A stretch of 64,000 bases of DNA from assembly GCA_921293015.1 (NCBI GenBank), contig OV121087.1, positions 35,571,235 to 35,635,234 on the forward strand, written 5' to 3'. Origin of the DNA: Phorcus lineatus. Lineage: Eukaryota; Mollusca; Gastropoda; Trochida; Trochidae. The notes under the pieces are model-generated. The model did not search any database. It saw nothing but the letters and a program-made list of their open reading frames with translations, and was not told the DNA's origin. This document shows positions 34,874-46,810 of this stretch, piece by piece. A program made the position numbers and the translations under genes. Position 1 is the stretch's first letter, and every line of letters begins with the position of its first letter.

Positions 34874-37800
34874 TGTGCAGGCAACGTACGTGTGTGCGTT
34901 CATCTTCAGTGTGTGTAAATGTGGAACGAGTGGGATAGTGCCTGCCATTGACCAATCATTATCCAGCGCTTACACCGGCAACCCAACCACTGTGATAGAT
35001 CTCCTAACTCTGGCCCTGTCAGACCTCATCCTGGGGGCGAAGGGTCGGGGGACGGTGCCCTTCTACTTTGTGCTAGTGTCCTGCATCCCAGTGAGACAGA
35101 CATCCTTGTAGTCCAACAGTGGAAGGACGGACAGATGGACTGATGGACCATGTTCCAGGGTAGTTGCTGGTTGATCTGACTGAATGTCTGACATCGTGAT
35201 ATCCCGAGTGAGTGCTACGGGAAACTTTTGAGTGATCTAACCCCAGACTGCCTCGTCCTCAGCCTTTGCTGCATCTCAACCTGTGTAGTGGGCCAATCAG
35301 GAGCTTCAAGGCAGCATGCTCTCCTTTCAGGCTCGCATTAGTGAAAGAATGATATCCTGTTCTTTAAGGAACAGACAGACTACAAGACAATGTCATCAAG
35401 AAGCCCCATGCATTAATCCTTATCATAGTGATTCAGAACTTGTTTGTTAATGTTAAATTGTTCTATTTTTGACCCAGAACTGGTGAAGGAAATTGTTTTC
35501 CATAAACAGTGGTCAGTTGGTTGCGAGACCACAATTAGTTTTGAATGTCATCTTCCATTCCATTCACACTCAAATCACTCTAGTTTACAGACTTGGGAAC
35601 TTCCCAATATGGCCAGTACCTACCATGGATATATTACACAGTTATCTCAGTTGTTTGTGCCCACTTCAGTGTGAGATTGCCAACTGAAAGAGTGTATGCA
35701 TAGTATAAGGTGTGAATGGTGAGAGAGAGAGAGAGAGCAAAGAAGAAAGATATGGTTGAATGAGTGAGACGGATGAGAGGAGACATGGTATGAGAAGAAT
35801 TTTGTGACCCCAGACATTACAAGTGATCAGATATTGGTGTATGCTTTGCTTACCCCTGTGAAACTACAACCCTGCTCAAAAATCAACACGCGCTGTGCAC
35901 CAGAGACAGGATTCTGTATAGAACCAAGCTCAAACACAGCACATGCTCAGTATTAGATTATTGATCCTTGGGTGATGTAGAAGAAGTGTGTTTACTATCC
36001 ATCTGTTGACCTACATGACAAGGGCATGGCTGAGTATTGGTCAGAGTTCTAGATCCTGATGAAGAACCAGAAGCTCTGGTGGACAGTCTGCCAGTTCCTC
36101 ATCCTGTTGAAAGACCAGAAGGTTGTCCTTTGGACAAGGTGAGGGTAATCCTCAATATGGGCAGCTGCCTGGAGAAAGACCAGAAGGTTGTCCTTCAGAC
36201 AAGTATACTGGTGGTCATGTGCAACTGTCTCAGATAAGACTGAACCTGATGAGCAGGGTTTGCGGATCTCGAACATGAGATCCTGTGTCCCAAACTTACC
36301 AATCATTGCTGAACATGCTGACACTATGGTTTTACTTCAAGCAGAGGTTTTACTGGTTTTATTTGAGTTTAGTGGTGTTGACTGTTTGACTGAGTGTTTC
36401 CTCGGCTCTCATCGCTGACAGATTGTTACGGTGGACCACCTTTTAAGACATATTAGTTGTTGTCTTGTTGTATTGTTGATTATTCCAACAGATTTTATTG
36501 GTTTTCTGGCACTGGGCGGTGAGAGAGAAGCCGTATCCAGCTGGTATCTTTATCAGTTCTGGCTTGATCTGGCTTCCATTTCAAATTTCACAGCCCCGTC
36601 CCAGGAGTAGAGACCCATTACTTGTTACTTTGTGTTGCGTCCTCTCACTGACATTGCAGTGATGTATTCTGCTGCAGTTTGCTTCCATTGTTTTGCCGTG
36701 CATTCCAAGATTATAAAACAGCCCAACTATGATAGTAGAATGCTGTGTTCATTTTGAAGGTCCACTGATGCATTAGTGCTGGTATATCCTCCATCAGCAT
36801 CACCATCTCCCCATCAAGTTCCTTAACATGAGCTCAAGAAGGCTCTTTACTATTCATAGAAGAAGTTGAAGTTACAGAGTTGGAATGCCATATGAATTGT
36901 AGATAAATGGAAAAACAATGTATATTTTCAAATGAATTAAACGGACTGCTGTTCTGAGCGTTATTGGAATGGGAGGCAGTTTTGTAAGAATGCTTGACAG
37001 ATATACACCTATTGTGACCTGTCGATGTAGTTATGACTAGATGTGCCTTATACTTGAAGGGATCTGTTCGCCCAACTACTGACGATGTCTTAGGTCCGGT
37101 GTTGGTACCCAATATCGACCGTTGTTCTCAAGAAGACAGTATTGTTGGTCCAACTCTTTATAACACTTACAGGAGAAAAAAATCAAATTATTTCAATTAA
37201 TATATATGCAGATTGTTTACTTTTACAGACTCTCAATATGAATTCAAAGACAATAATTGTTGACGCACACAGTTGGTTCTCAGTGATGGAAACCTGTTTG
37301 GTTGATTTGTCCAGTTTTAAGCCAATGTCCTTCCGACAAATAGCAAGATTTTAGTGTGGAGTTCAAGATGGTAGTGCCATATATTCAGTTCAGTTGGTAT
37401 GTCTCTTTGATTCTACGAATAGCTTAATGTATTTGAAATTTTTTCTAATTAAATGATAATGGTTGTCTCGTGAAATTATGAATGGTATTCAGTTTGATGA
37501 AGTAAAATATCAATGAATTCATCTTGTCTCTAAGTGAAGAAATTTTGTGCTGATTTGGCTTTTGTTTTATTCTCGATGCCCACAAAGATGGAGATTGTAG
37601 AGTTCTGTTTCTGATTCTGGGACAAAATATTGTCTCATCTTATTTCAATTTCTTTATCCAAAGTTCAGAATTTCCGGAACTTGGTTGACTATTTGTTTGT
37701 TAATTATCAACAGTGAAATCATGTGATGTATTCAAATTAAATTGTCAAGTTTTGTCATGTCGAACGTAAGTTATTATTGCATTGTTACTCTGTTATGCTA

Positions 37801-38800
37801 TTTGGGTTAGTGTTAATTATTGTCAACACTTTGTGATTTCAAGAAACAATGTTACTTGGTTACGACCATGGGTCTGTACAAATTCAATCTGGTCTAATTG
37901 TAAAGGAATGTTGATTTATTAAAGCTGTTTTGATGGATTTAATTATTTTAGAGATTTATGATGAGTTAAGAAATTCAGACAAGCAACTTAGTGAGGACAC
38001 TTTCATTCACGGGCATTATAATGCAGAGAAGAGGAGTGGCTCATCCTAAACTCTGCAAATACACTTTTATTTTTCACAAATTATTTAATACATAGGATGT
38101 ATTTGGCACCTTAATCAAGCTTCATTTATATTAATAGTGATCCTATTACTCTTTAGAAATTAATTCTAATTTGCTTTCAATTATATAATCCTGAATGCAT
38201 ATTTTAGTAAGAATGTGTCTTTTTTGCAAATTCATTTTTTGAGAGATTATTCAGATTTCTTAAATTTATAAGGTTATCTATTGTAAGATGATATTTAAAG
38301 GGAATCACAGTTATAAACAGTTATCATTGTTTATCATTTTTGTATTCAAGTTAAGAATTAATTTTATAAAAAAATTGCCAAAGATCTAGAATGACGTTTA
38401 GGGATACACAATGCTACGGTGTTAAGTATATGGAATCACACAAAAATTCATTCATTAAAACCTTAATTCATAATTATGGTTTTCAATTCAACATTAAATT
38501 TAACCAGCAAAGGTCACAAATTCTTCATAACTGATAAACTAGGCAAAACTAGTTAACATTGTCTCTACATAGGAGGCACCATGTAAGTTGACATGTTTGC
38601 CGCTAGGGTGAGCCACCTCGTACTTCCTGTTCAGAATTACATGGACGGACACACTGGTCCTCTAGTTTTAGTGTACAGTGCTACCTTGTCAAAGGAACGG
38701 ATCTCTTTATTTGTACTGTAAAGTGTATATACTGCCTATGATTGGTTAGATTTCTAATCAATTACATGTTATATCTGAATAAAGTAGTTAACTATTTTTC
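34874..38800 (+). other. Probable long 3' UTR of the ETS gene
   Basis: After the stop codon there is no splice-compatible coding sequence. The first kilobase and a half is less AT-rich than intronic DNA. The first poly(A) signal candidates I found are ATTAAA at 37918-37923 and AATAAA at 38778-38783, the latter followed by T/GT-rich sequence. The UTR would thus be 3.0-3.9 kb, long but usual for this type of regulated transcription factor. A GA microsatellite lies at 35721-35738 and a short duplicated block (gaccagaaggttgtcctt) at 36111-36198. The true 3' end is not visible in sequence. Confidence 0.45.
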
Positions 38801-39237
38801 AAAAATATGCCTATTTGTTTGTTTTGTTTCAATGTCATTGCATCGAAATGGTGCGACAATGCTTATGAGGGAATACATTCTCTCCACACAAAGGACAATA
38901 TTGATGAGTGATCGCATTTTCTACCAAAAATCCTGTGCTAATCTGTGTTCAAATTTGAGCATATCTCGACTTTGAAAGATTTCATATAGGAGAATTATTT
39001 GCAGCACTATATAGTTGTCGGATTTCGGCCGTTACTTTGATGATCTCTGCGTTACTATGATGATCTCGGGGTTACTTAAATGATCTCAGCAAGGACGACT
39101 GAGGTTTACTTACGAAGTAAAAAGAGTTCCTAAATATTCTTCTTGAGAAGCCATGTTGAGATTGGTTTTAATGTTGAATACCTGGTACAATTATGATCTA
39201 ACACCTTGTTCATTTTACTTGACTTGTTGAAGATTTG
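38801..39237. other. Intergenic stretch
   Basis: A run of three related phrases near 39035-39090 (gatgatctctgcgttac, gatgatctcggggttac, aatgatctcagcaagg) looks like a short degenerate tandem repeat. Nothing else is recognised. Confidence 0.5.
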
Positions 39238-39724
39238 TTAAAGAGCCACTCCGTGAGTTGTTGAAGTCATATATGCCAAACTTAATCAATGGTGTCATTT
39301 GACTGCGAAGCATCGACCGTTACCAAAAAACACATTTAAAAGCTTGTTTTTTTACAGTGACAATATGAAGGTAGAACGTCGCAATTATGATCGAAAACCG
39401 GACAGTAGAGCGCGTCAAATAGTCAAACGTAATTTTGGAGACTATCTAAAACAACCAGGAGGGCAGCTAGGAGTTGATAGTGTTTGTTAGGTTATATAAC
39501 TAGTATCCATGCGTATTGGACGTGATATCTACCCCTCTGTGCATTTATAAGGCTGTTTTTTTAATTTTCATGGAAAACCAGTATTTGATATATATATATA
39601 TATATATATATGTCTTTTGGACATGAAAAGTAAAGATGTTTTGATTTTATATCACCACATATGACATTTAGGTTCGTGTAAAAGGTAAATAATATGTTGT
39701 GAAAATCACGGAGTGGCTCTTTAA
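39238..39724. mobile_element. TTAA-flanked non-autonomous inverted-repeat element, copy 1
   Basis: The 479-bp body (39242-39720) is bounded by TTAA on both sides (39238-39241 and 39721-39724). It has perfect terminal inverted repeats AGAGCCACTCCGTGA of 15 bases, or 19 with the TTAA. TTAA target duplication is characteristic of piggyBac-type elements. The body has no transposase, so it would be a MITE moved in trans. A 63-codon plus-strand frame inside (39299-39490) is frameshifted in copy 2, so it is not a conserved gene. It also contains a TA microsatellite (about 39590-39611). Assignment to piggyBac rests on the TTAA and TIRs only. Confidence 0.88.
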
Positions 39725-40536
39725 GAGCCAGAAAGATGGAACGTTTAGGATGTTAATTTCACAGCAATTTCAACTAATTTATTTAAGGTATAAATTGAAT
39801 AATACTCTCGTGAAGTATCCCCTTTATAAAACTGTTAGTTGAAACCCTTGAAAAATAAAGCCATTTTCGAAAACAGCTGTACATTCTTCTAGCCTTCCAC
39901 ACGATTTCCAGAAATATATCTTAATTAATAATAGAATACAATGTGTCTACATCAATACTATCGACGTCGTGTTTTTTAAAAAAAAATTCAAAGTGACATA
40001 GCATATAAATTGTAAGAATTATAAAGCTGTGATACGTGCCAAAATACCATGTATTCAAGTTAAAATTTCCTTAATCGACATCTATAGTCAACACCGAATG
40101 CTGACTAGATGCCTATTATTCATTTTCAATTAAAAATTGTAGCCTATTAAAACGGCCGTTTATTTGATAAAAAATTAAATCACACATTTAGTATGTAGAC
40201 TATTTGATAACTAACGATACCAACTTGAATCTGTCGATTTGTGTGCCTTAGATAAGTTCCAAAAATAAATTTTGACCAATGAGTGCGCGATTCTCAGCTC
40301 ATTGTCAAGTTTTCAACCATTAATCACGACTTTAAACCTTCCAATGGTCTTTTTGCTGAATAGATAAGTATTGGAAAGATACTTTTTCAGCAAGAGTCAG
40401 TCAGTATTTCTCAATAAAATGACACTGTTAAAAGGGGTTGGTATATGTTATACGTTATCTAACAACGTATTCTACGTCACTTTAAGGGCGGTATTGAAAA
40501 CGCATATGAATAGATATATCCTGGCTTCAATGTTTG
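39725..40536. other. Intergenic stretch
   Basis: AT-rich DNA with no recognised gene, repeat array or RNA. Confidence 0.55.
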
Positions 40537-40764
40537 CTATGTAGTGAACACCCTTTCAAATGCATTCATACATATCCACCCAAGCGTGAGCAAGTATGAG
40601 GGTTTATATACAGACGGCCATTCTTCGATTTCTGTCAAACGACGGCCGTTCAGTACCCAAGGTTCACTCAACTTGCATTCTTTAGCATAGTAACCGCTCA
40701 ATACAAACCATTTCTTATTCAAGACGTATGGATTGTAACCAGTATCTAAAGTACATATAACCTC
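40537..40764 (-). CDS. Unrecognised minus-strand open frame, possible terminal exon
   Basis: On the minus strand an acceptor-like TTCTTTTTAG near 40765 is followed by an open frame of about 75 codons ending in TAG at 40537. It includes YNPYVLNKKWFVLSG, KECKLSEPWVLNGRR and KPSYLLTLGWICMNAF. Composition is protein-like (seven of the large aromatic W/Y residues in conserved-looking contexts, few low-complexity runs). I recognise no family, and no upstream exon is identifiable. The plus strand also has an open frame over part of this interval, so which strand, if either, is coding cannot be decided by eye. A decayed mobile element is the main alternative. Confidence 0.25.
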   Translation of the reverse strand, partial: EVICTLDTGYNPYVLNKKWFVLSGYYAKECKLSEPWVLNGRRLTEIEEWPSVYKPSYLLTLGWICMNAFERVFTT

Positions 40765-41811
40765 TAAAAAGAACTCCGCGGATTACATAAAGACCAATGA
40801 CATCAACAAGATTTCGTCTAAGACTGCATTTAAGACATTTACAAGGAGATCGTTTCATTCTTTACACGTTGAAACGCCATGTCAACTACAAAGGCAACGC
40901 TGGTTCCCACAGCTTGTCACCTACTTCAGCTGAACCTAAAGGCGTAGCTTTGACCGATGTACGTACGTCTTGTACAGAATCAGTCAGGAAGGTATTAGAG
41001 TTATATAAGCAATTTCCATAAGTGCATTACGTGTATTAACGAGTGTATATACATCTGTTGTCTCGTCGATAACTTAGTTACATGCTTTACCGGTCGTGAA
41101 CTAGAATTTTTCCTTTTATTGAATATGGATGATATTGAGAATGCCAAATGTTGTCTCAAAAATATATTTGCAGTTGACGTGGGTAAATTTAGGAACAATT
41201 TAATTTTAGATATTACAGGAAACGCGTGTTAAATCCTCAGAAATAATGTGTTAACTAGGCGAAAGGTTTATTGTGTTGTAACTAAACATTACGAAAAGAA
41301 TATTACTCTTTTGAATTAGTATACAACTTTTAAAACTTCTAGATTTAGCGAAAAGATTATTGTTTCAAATTCATAATTTTTCGAGTTGACATGAAACCAA
41401 GAAATAATGTTTTACTCAATATCAAATTGTTAACACTAAAGGACCCCCAGAATGATATATGTAGTTAAGAGACCCATTCGACATTAAGTTACAATCATTA
41501 GAAAATAATTGAATAATCGAAATGAACCACCGTCTTCTTAAAAGAATTGAATAAAAAATGATTAAAATCAGATTTTATTTTACGATTTTATAGTTTTTTA
41601 ATGGTTCAACTTTATTTGCAAAGAAATTATTGGTGTTAATCAGCCAATCTATACTAATAAACAATATAAACAGATAGCTGAAATATAGACATGTTGTATT
41701 GAGAGATGGAGGAATGTGAAAAGGAAACATTCTTGAACATGTATTGTCCAATGAAAGCAGAGACTAATAGAGCAAATTACTTGTCAAAAGGTCAAAGCAA
41801 AGACCAGTCAG

Positions 41812-42255
41812 TATCTTGTACGACCTTCGTTCCCATCAATTGGGTCACATTCTGGTTACACTGTCTTTGAGTTTTCCGATATTCTTCTGCCAAACTCTGA
41901 ACTTATTACACAAATACCGAAACACCTATCCGGCAAAGATGTCATTACACCGTTCCCAACCAAGCACTGCTACGTGGTGTTCCATAGTGCAGAAACTGAT
42001 TCTGATTACGCTTAACTTCGGTTACTCGAGGCGTAACTTTACTTTAAAAATCACGAATGTAACCCGCCACTTAGACTGTCTGAGCATATTGTAACGGTTG
42101 TGCATGCAAATAAAACTGCATGAATCGCTTCCCAGTCCATTGGCCTTTTCAGAAAAACAGAGTTGATTGCATTTCTACAATTTATGTGTTCGATGACAAA
42201 GGATTCGAACTCGGGAACGGATGCAGAGATCGTTCATCTTATACATACCACTTAA
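41812..42255 (+). pseudogene. TIR-domain-like pseudogene fragment (three in-frame stops)
   Basis: In one continuous plus-strand frame, about 65 open codons precede CYVVFHSAETDSDY, which resembles TIR box 1 (YDxFxSY). Twenty-nine residues later comes HECNPP, in the place of box 2 (HERDFxPG). It is followed by LSEHIVTVVHANKT, matching the usual IxxNIxxxIxxSxKT helix and strand, and then KTELIAFLQFMCSM, in the place of WCxxELxxA. Spacing between the elements is that of a real TIR domain. TAA at 42013 and 42034 and TGA at 42121 interrupt the frame, and key arginine and glycine residues of box 2 are missing. TIR domains act in Toll/MyD88 immune signalling or as NADases. I infer a dead paralogue; a distant chance match remains possible. 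Confidence 0.42.
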
Positions 42256-42572
42256 ATGCAACCTTATGTTTGTCTATTAAAACAAATGTAAAAACACTGG
42301 CTTAGCGTTTCTTTGTTTAGAGGAGTATATATATGAGGTTGAAAATTTTGCTTTCATTAAGAAAGAATAACTTGGTTGGGGTTTGGGAAACTGAGGCGTG
42401 GCCCCACCTCCTTTAGTTATATGAATGCTTAAATTTGTAATCATGTCTGATATTTTATCTGCGACTTTTTAAGTATACATTGACTTAGCAAGTGAAGGAC
42501 AAGATGGTCGTCAGAGTTACAAGTTTATTGTATATAAACGAAAGGCATCGAAATAAATAACGTAGTTTAAAC

Positions 42573-42887
42573 ATGGACGTGCATTTAGGTCCTACCAAAA
42601 ACAACACAACAGAACAAATTCACACTTACATTCATATCAACGTCAGCAGAAATTCACGTATACTTAATCATCTTGAGCCGGAAGTTCTTCCATATGAAAG
42701 GACACATGCAATGAAAGTAAAAGAGGAATCAATAACAAGGAAGAAACACATTTCACACGACCGTACATATGATGGCTTGATTAGCGTCACCGACAACGGT
42801 CGTAACAATAGTGATCAACCGGAAGTAGAACGAATTCAAACCCTCGATGTCAAGCATCTGTTGTCTTGTCCATCAGACACCCATTGA
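42573..42887 (+). CDS. Hypothetical 104-aa open reading frame, possible terminal exon
   Basis: The ORF starts at ATG 42573 or, if it is an exon, just after the acceptor-like GCATTTAG at about 42588, and ends with TGA. It is hydrophilic with mixed charge (for example PYERTHAMKVKEESITRKK and SDQPEVERIQTLDVKHLL) and has no membrane segment or recognised domain. Its last 25 codons plus the following 1.25 kb are duplicated at 45313-46619. Within the duplicated coding part only two bases differ, both at third codon positions and both silent. That mildly supports real coding in the recent past. It lies 320 bases downstream of the TIR-like fragment on the same strand and might have been its cytoplasmic tail, but no evidence joins them. 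Confidence 0.35.
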   Translation: MDVHLGPTKNNTTEQIHTYIHINVSRNSRILNHLEPEVLPYERTHAMKVKEESITRKKHISHDRTYDGLISVTDNGRNNSDQPEVERIQTLDVKHLLSCPSDTH

Positions 42888-43286
42888 ATCTTTTTCTTAA
42901 GTAATAACAAAAATTAACACAAACAATCACATTTTCGTGATAATCTTATTTTGGTATATTTTTAAAATGCTATGGTTAAATAGTCATATGGTTAAACTGT
43001 AAACGTCCCTCGTAACTTTGATTACATTCAATAAAGTAACACTGTAAAGTTTAAATCACAATGCACATAGTCATAAGATTGACATTACAGAAGAGTGTTT
43101 TCTCTGAAGAGTATGGAACTTTGAGATGGAGTTACAATCTTTTAAAAATGACTTTACTGAGTTTATTTAGTAGTGATGTTGTTCGATTGTTTAGTAAATG
43201 AAAGTTACAATGGCGGATCCAGAAAGGGGGGGTGGAGGATGTTTCCTAAGGAATATATTTTAAAGAATCGGTGATCCTCAAGGGTG

Positions 43287-43320
<34 letters not shown>

Positions 43321-44150
43321 ACCCCCACAATTGCTGCTGAAAAGTAACAACTTAGAACGGAATTAAATCGCGATGTTGATTCAAAATGAGAACAATTTCG
43401 CTGACTTGCCCGCGCCAAGATACCAAAAACCTTTTTAAGAATACTTATCTATTACATACAGAAGCAGTTATTCTGTTTTTCGATTATCCACATATGCAGA
43501 GCACATAATGTTTTAATGATGTTCAATGTCCTCTATATGATTCACTCATATCAAATGAATACTATTTTTACAACGATATAACCTACAATCTATTCTTAGC
43601 GGCGATGAATCATTGTCACAGAGCGATAATGAAACTTTAATAAAATCTGTGTATAAGTTTATAAAAAATAATAACCGTTTTTGATAGTCTTTTGTTTCAA
43701 GTTTGGTACCAAATGCAAATTTAGGACCAATTTAGGACCTAGTTTATCATTAATGTATTTCTATCAATGCATCTATAAACTAGCTTGTTCTAAACTCTTT
43801 TGTTTTAGGAGAAGCATTTATATAGGCTGATGTAGCCTGTTTGCTGAATCTTTTTCCGTTGCTCAATTTGTACTCTATTGGATAATATGTTGTATCTTTA
43901 TTGGAAATAAAATACTCTTTAAATCAGACCAATTCATATTTTGTTTTGCAATTGTCCAGGTATATAGACCAATTAATATTCTCTTTTGCAATTTTCTAGC
44001 TATAGGTATATAGACCAATTAATATTCTGTTTTGCGATTTTCTAGGTATACAGACCAATTAATTATCCAGGTTTACACATCAAGTACTTTTTTGTTTTGC
44101 GCGATTATCCTTTTATACAACCAATGAAGGTTTTGTTTTGCGATTACCCA
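42808..44150. repeat. Segmental direct repeat B, copy 1 (about 1.34 kb)
   Basis: This segment runs from atagtgatcaaccggaagta to gattaccca and matches 45313-46619 almost base for base, except for a C-tract length change and scattered substitutions. It starts inside the 104-codon ORF and carries its 3' end, a C-rich tract, and the start of a tandem array of about 40-bp units. No terminal inverted repeats, LTR ends or target duplications are visible at its borders, so it looks like a segmental duplication rather than a transposon. Confidence 0.93.
43289..43326. repeat. Poly-C tract of 32 uninterrupted C
   Basis: Thirty-two consecutive C residues (43289-43320) are followed by A and five more C. 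The matching tract in repeat copy 2 (45793-45802) has only ten C. Such a tract can form G-quadruplex on the minus strand and is prone to slippage, so length here may also be a sequencing or assembly artefact. Confidence 0.95.
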
Positions 44151-44245
44151 GGTATGCAGACCAATCAATATTTTGAATTGTGAAGATCCAGGTATACAAA
44201 CCAATCAATATTCTGTTTTGCGATTATACAGCCCAGTTAATATTC
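43925..44245. repeat. Tandem array of about 40-bp units (cagaccaattaatattctg)
   Basis: Units begin with agaccaattaatattctgtt, continue with ttgcgattttctaggtata, and repeat about seven times with increasing divergence. The array extends beyond the end of repeat B copy 1, whereas in copy 2 it stops at 46619. The motif ATTGG/CCAAT occurs once per unit. Confidence 0.8.
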
Positions 44246-45096
44246 TCTTTGGGCCATTGTCGACCAGGTTTTTCTTTGCAAAAGGTTAAAAGGTATGTAA
44301 GCTCCATAATCTGAAAAAATATTTTACTTTAACGTTGACCTCATTCTGTACAGTGTGAATAGAGATATTTCAAGCTGAATGACTAGTGGACTTATGACGT
44401 CAGGACGGGTAAACAAGTTAAAACAAACACTGATTTTTTTGTAAATCCCCCCAAAACGTAGATCCGTATGTCAAAGCTTAATATTCATTCAAGGAAATAC
44501 AAAAATTACGTCGTTTTTGTAAAAAGAAAATAGCATTTATACAAAAATTTCAAATCTATAAAGTTTCGGTAAAAATAAGAAGATCCGAAATTAAATTGAT
44601 TTAATTCAAATGGCATATTTTATTGATAAAAATCTCAAAAGGAACGGGTTCAAATAAAAACTAGGCCTTCTCCTGTATACATAATAGATTATAATAAATA
44701 TGTTGATTGTAACAAATATTGACTAACACAATTCTACTAATTGTGATTTGTGCAAGAGATGTACAGTGCAGTCTAGCCAAAATGAAAAATGTACATTTAC
44801 GTTATATCGTAACATGACAGAGTAATAATTACTTCGAATACTGAAATTAATTTGTTAGATAAACGACTTACTGCGCCGATATTAACGTCAACTGAAATCA
44901 TGAGGAAACTCTTTAGAATTAAGTAGATTCTTAACACGTCATTGCGGACGAGGAATAAATCTATCATAGAGAAGGTCTTTGTACGCAGATATTGTCAGAA
45001 GCATGAATGTATTTTCCAAATTGTCTTAATGCTGTGTCCCAATTATATCTCTTTTTTTAAATATCATTAAACCTCTGACCCTCTGAAGATGGTATA
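44246..45096. other. Intergenic stretch between repeat modules
   Basis: AT-rich DNA; no gene, RNA or repeat array recognised. A TGACGTCA motif lies at 44395-44402. Confidence 0.5.
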
Positions 45097-45312
45097 TAGA
45101 GTGTATAAATTACCTCTCAAGAACCCGGATATGTCAAACAATTTACATCCGGGTAATATTTTGTTTAGAAATATGTACATGTTAGTTCCCGTTAACACGC
45201 TGAAATATTAATAGGAGAAACACACTTTAGAAAATTTCAGCACATATGAAATGCCCTCGACTGAATGCATTTATTTCTCAGTACGTTGACTTCGGTATTT
45301 TCACACAGTATG
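45097..45312. repeat. Repeat module A, copy 1 (about 0.22 kb)
   Basis: This segment, from tagagtgtataaattacctc to ttttcacacagtatg, recurs at 48048-48252. In this copy it abuts repeat B copy 2 without a gap, so A and B are fused here while each exists separately elsewhere (A at 48.0 kb, B at 42.8 kb). It contains the short inverted pair acccggat / atccgggt. No coding sequence is seen. Confidence 0.9.
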
Positions 45313-46619
45313 ATAGTGATCAACCTGAAGTAGAACGAATTCAAACCCTCGATGTCAAGCATCTGTTGTCTTGTCCATCAGACACTCATTGAATCTCTTT
45401 CTTAAGTAATAACAAAAATTAACACAAACAATCAAATTATCGTGATAATTTTATTTTGGTATATTTTTAAAATGCTATGGGTAAATAGTCATATGGTTAA
45501 ACTGTGAACGTCCCTCGTAACTTTGATTACATTCAATAAAGTAACACTGTAAAGTTTAAATCACAATGCACATAGTCATAAGATTGACATTACAGTAGAG
45601 AGTTTTTTCTGCAGAGTATGGAACTTTGAGATGGAGTTACAATCTTTTAAAAATGACTTTACTGAGTTTATTTAGTAGTGATGTTGTTCGATTGTTTAGT
45701 AAATGAAAGTTACAATGGCGGATCCAGAAAGGGGGGGTGGAGGATGTTTCCTAAGGAATATATTTTAAAGAATCGGTGACCCTCAAGGTTGACCCCCCCC
45801 CCACAATTGCTGCTGAAAAGTAACAACTTAGAACGGAATTAAATCGCGATGTTGATTCAAAATGAGAACAATTTCGCGATTTGCCCGCGCCAAGATACCA
45901 AAACCCTTTTTAAGAATTCTTATCTATTACATACAGAAGCAGTTATTCTGTTTTTCGATTATCCACATATGCAGAGCACATAATGTTTTAATGACGTTCA
46001 ATGTCCTCTATATGATTCACTCAGATCAAATGAATACTATTTTTACAACGATATAACCTACAATCTATTCTTAGCGGCGATGAATCATTGTCACAGAGCG
46101 ATAATGAAACTTTAATAAAATCTGTGTATCAGTTTATAAAAAATAATAACCGTTTTTGATAGTCTTTTGTTTCAAGTTTGGTACCAAATGCAAATTTAGG
46201 ACCAATTTATGACCTAGTTTATCATTAATGTATTTCTATCAATGCATCTATAAACTAGCTTGTTCTAAACTCTTTTGTTTTAGGAGAAGCATTTATATAG
46301 GCTGATGTAGCCTGTTTGCTGAATCTTTTTCCGTTGCTCAATTTGTACTCTATTGGATAATATGTTGTATCTTTATTGGAAATAAAATACTCTTTAAATC
46401 AGACCAATTCATATTTTGTTTTGCAATTGTCCAGGTATATAGACCAATTAATATTCTGTTTTGCGATTTTCTAGGTATATAGACCAATTAATATTCTGTT
46501 TTGCGATTTTCTAGGTATACAGACCAATTAATTATCCAGGTTTACACATCAAGTATTTTTTTGTTTTGCGCGATTATCCTTTTATACAACCAATGAAGGT
46601 TTTGTTTTGCGATTATCCA
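45313..46619. repeat. Segmental direct repeat B, copy 2 (about 1.31 kb)
   Basis: This is the second copy of 42808-44150 in the same orientation, 2.5 kb downstream. It carries the last 25 codons of the 104-codon ORF without any start, a 10-C tract instead of 32, and a shortened 40-bp-unit array. It is directly preceded by module A. The truncated coding end should be considered a non-functional gene fragment. Confidence 0.93.
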
Positions 46620-46810
46620 CTTTTAAATTGGAGGTTGGTCATTTATGAATACGTTACGAGTGATACTTACCGATGTCACCTTATGAGTATGTTTATAACA
46701 TCACATACATCGGAGCTTGATATGTCTATGTGGATTGCCTTGTTATATATTGTATATGACCTGTATCGATGTCTCCCGTGCTAGTGCTCCAAGGAACCAA
46801 CGACTTTAGT

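Noticed and set aside
35444..36418. ORFs of 64-91 codons after the ETS stop codon
   Set aside because: They lie in the probable 3' UTR, are unconserved in type, overlap on both strands and have no Kozak or splice support.
39299..39490. 63-codon ORF within the TTAA element as a transposase or accessory gene
   Set aside because: It is far too short for a transposase and is frameshifted in the closely similar copy at 54.2 kb.
39590..39611. TA run as a TATA promoter
   Set aside because: It is a simple TA microsatellite absent from the sister element at 54.5 kb.
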